Shown here one piece after another: positions 5,904 through 6,928 of a stretch of 6,928 bases of DNA. The notes beneath the pieces were generated by a model. The model had not been told where the DNA came from. It ran no database searches and saw only the letters and a program-made list of their open reading frames with translations. The stretch spans positions 1 through 6,928 of the forward strand of contig JAPUJX010000228.1 of assembly GCA_027295975.1 (NCBI GenBank), in the 5' to 3' direction. Source of the DNA: Gammaproteobacteria bacterium. Lineage in GTDB: Bacteria > Pseudomonadota > Gammaproteobacteria > Pseudomonadales > Azotimanducaceae. Position 1 is the first letter of the stretch, and each line of letters starts with the position of its first letter. Made by a program: the position numbers and the translations under genes.

Positions 5904-6749
5904 CTATGCGGCTTTTTTACCTTTTGCGAATGCGAGTCCCAACAAGCCAACACCGAGGAGAACGAGGGCACCGGGTTCGGGTACAGGGGTTACACAACTG
6001 GGATCGTTCGGATCCGTCGCGCAGCGGTCTGCTGTGAAAAAGCCTGCTATCGCATCGATTTCCGGATCGGCATCTACGCCCCCACCCGGAATGGTGAGAG
6101 AAACCTGACTGGTCCGAATGCCGTAAAACTGATACGCGGTATCAAAAACATATTCACGGGTGTAGGCATTGACGACGCCGTTTTCCTGGCTGCCACCGCG
6201 ATAGATAACGGTTGGGTCCGTACCAGCAAAAGTGTAGGTAGGCAAACCGGCTCCGCCGCCATTGATGGCAAAATTCAGCACATCCGAAAGGAGTACGAAG
6301 TTATCACCGTCGTTACTTCCCCATACGCTGTATTCCATCAGATCCTGGGCAACGAAATTGGTGGTCACCGCCCCGCCGGAATAGTGATCCTGGTGGGTAT
6401 AAAGCCTCATACTGTCGAATGCCGCGCCCATGTCCCAGATCAGCATGGCGAAATTGGCATCACCACGATTGGCGATGCCGTCGGTCAGGTCTGCTTGCGC
6501 ACTCGTATCGAAGGTATAGGTGCGAAGCGCGTTGAGCGCGTCACCGTTGTTACTTATGCTCGATCCGCCTGTTCCGGCAACCGACGTATGTAAAACCGCC
6601 CCGACCAGGTGATCACCGAAAACGAGACTTCCGTCGGTGGGGGCCAGGCCGCTCAGATAGATAGGCGCGGCGTGAACCGTATTAAAACCGAGCAACGCCA
6701 CAAGCGTGACGCAACCGATTGCTTGAACAGCCGCTTTGGTCCGTTTCAT
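5904..6749 (-). CDS. PEP-CTERM sorting domain protein, secreted
   Basis: This 281-residue exported protein carries a complete PEP-CTERM sorting signal. The N-terminus is a Sec signal peptide (KRTK, then a hydrophobic core, with cleavage after VHA or VHAA near residue 27-28). The C-terminus has VPEPG at 256-260, a hydrophobic helix (ALVLLGVGLLGLAFA) and a basic tail KGKKAA. In this class the tail is recognised by an exosortase and the protein is released to the exterior or cell surface, often alongside exopolysaccharide. The body (about 30-240) is rich in Gly, Asp, Asn, Thr and aromatic residues. A YSVWGSNDGDNF...LLSDV segment (140-156) recalls discoidin/F5-8C-like beta-sandwich domains; that similarity is a guess. 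Two cysteines (243, 252) flank ATDPNDPS just before the sorting signal and may form a disulfide. The ATG has AAGGGAG 7 nt upstream. No exosortase is in the window, so sorting must be served from elsewhere. The specific function is unknown. Confidence 0.9.
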   Translation of the reverse strand: MKRTKAAVQAIGCVTLVALLGFNTVHAAPIYLSGLAPTDGSLVFGDHLVGAVLHTSVAGTGGSSISNNGDALNALRTYTFDTSAQADLTDGIANRGDANFAMLIWDMGAAFDSMRLYTHQDHYSGGAVTTNFVAQDLMEYSVWGSNDGDNFVLLSDVLNFAINGGGAGLPTYTFAGTDPTVIYRGGSQENGVVNAYTREYVFDTAYQFYGIRTSQVSLTIPGGGVDADPEIDAIAGFFTADRCATDPNDPSCVTPVPEPGALVLLGVGLLGLAFAKGKKAA

Positions 6750-6802
6750 AGAATCTCTCCCTTATGCGACCCGCTGATACCAGGCGGATCTCTGTAGCGT
6801 CA

Positions 6803-6831
6803 TTGCCACTACCACCGTTACTACCGTTATT
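6803..6831 (+). promoter_or_regulatory. Weak promoter-like pair before the right-edge gene
   Basis: TTGCCA (5 of 6 to the -35 consensus, 6803-6808) and GTTATT (3 of 6, 6826-6831) are spaced 17 bp. A TATTAA at 19-bp spacing is the alternative -10. The predicted transcription start, near 6838, would almost touch the ribosome site, so this is tentative. It overlaps the triplicated 9-mer. Confidence 0.2.
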
Positions 6832-6837
6832 AACGTT
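6811..6837. repeat. Three tandem imperfect 9-mers in the divergent promoter region
   Basis: ACCACCGTT, ACTACCGTT and ATTAACGTT follow one another without gaps. The last copy contributes to CGTTA-T-TAACG (6825-6835), a small perfect inverted repeat. The array sits between the PEP-CTERM gene and the right-edge gene, 62-88 bp from the first and 16-42 bp from the second. It could be a regulator binding array or a chance low-complexity stretch. Confidence 0.4.
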
Positions 6838-6852
6838 GTGGAGGCATAATTC

Positions 6853-6928
6853 ATGCCACAAAAAATAAAGCCCGTTGTTTCAAAGGCTTACGAAAAACGA
6901 GCAAACTTTCGAGAGGCCCAACTGTTAA
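6853..6928 (+). CDS. Start of an unidentified gene (cut by window edge)
   Basis: The open frame begins at an ATG with a perfect GGAGG (6840-6844) 8 nt upstream and runs 25 codons without a stop to the window edge. The visible start, MPQKIKPVVSKAYEKRANF followed by REAQLL, is basic and charged, with no signal peptide. It suggests a cytoplasmic protein that may begin with a helix. I do not recognise the family from so few residues. It is divergent from the PEP-CTERM gene, with 103 bp between the starts, so the two may share control. The case rests on the ribosome site and the open frame. Confidence 0.6.
   Translation, partial: MPQKIKPVVSKAYEKRANFREAQLL

Noticed and set aside
6750..6852. Sigma54 (-24/-12) promoter for the PEP-CTERM gene, as seen for some PEP-CTERM genes
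   Set aside because: I checked the minus strand for GG and GC doublets 10 bp apart. TGGCA near 6804-6808 lacks the matching GC at the correct spacing.
1..6928. CRISPR arrays, tRNA or rRNA genes, insertion sequences, retron or phage modules
   Set aside because: I saw no regularly spaced repeats, cloverleaf sequences, transposase motifs or terminal inverted repeats by eye.

Overview
The window looks like chromosomal DNA from a Gram-negative hydrocarbon-degrading proteobacterium, most likely a gammaproteobacterium. The evidence is an AlkB close to the Pseudomonas GPo1 type, two probable lipoproteins with lipoboxes, a PEP-CTERM surface protein, strong Shine-Dalgarno sites and mid-50s GC by eye. 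No species can be named from the sequence. I see no RNA genes, insertion sequences, CRISPR arrays or phage genes.

Left block (1-3849, all minus strand): reading 3849 down to 1, the order is alkane 1-monooxygenase (alkB), a rubredoxin that starts inside the end of alkB, a 152-bp gap with a terminator-like hairpin, a sodium:alanine/glycine symporter of the AGCS family, and an exported YtcJ-like amidohydrolase. The amidohydrolase overlaps the symporter by 23 bp and runs off the window at position 1. AlkB and rubredoxin form the terminal oxidation step for alkanes. The symporter and amidohydrolase look like a co-translated hydrolysis-and-uptake pair.

Middle block (4043-5877, plus strand): a divergent control region (about 3850-4104) carries a good sigma70-like promoter facing right. 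It leads into a small membrane-anchored gene of the split-barrel deazaflavin/FMN reductase type. That gene is broken by an apparent one-base expansion of a C run at 4197-4202. It is followed 23 bp later by a calcineurin/purple-acid-phosphatase-like metallophosphoesterase lipoprotein.

Right block (5904-6928): a PEP-CTERM protein (minus strand) converges on the phosphoesterase, with two small back-to-back hairpins at the junction. Upstream of it, a 103-bp divergent region with a triplicated 9-mer separates it from the first 25 codons of an unidentified plus-strand gene with a perfect GGAGG ribosome site.

The genes are mostly known families. The features most worth checking are the frameshift, the amidohydrolase/symporter coupling next to alkB, and the small repeat structures in the control regions. 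I do not see clear evidence of a wholly new system.
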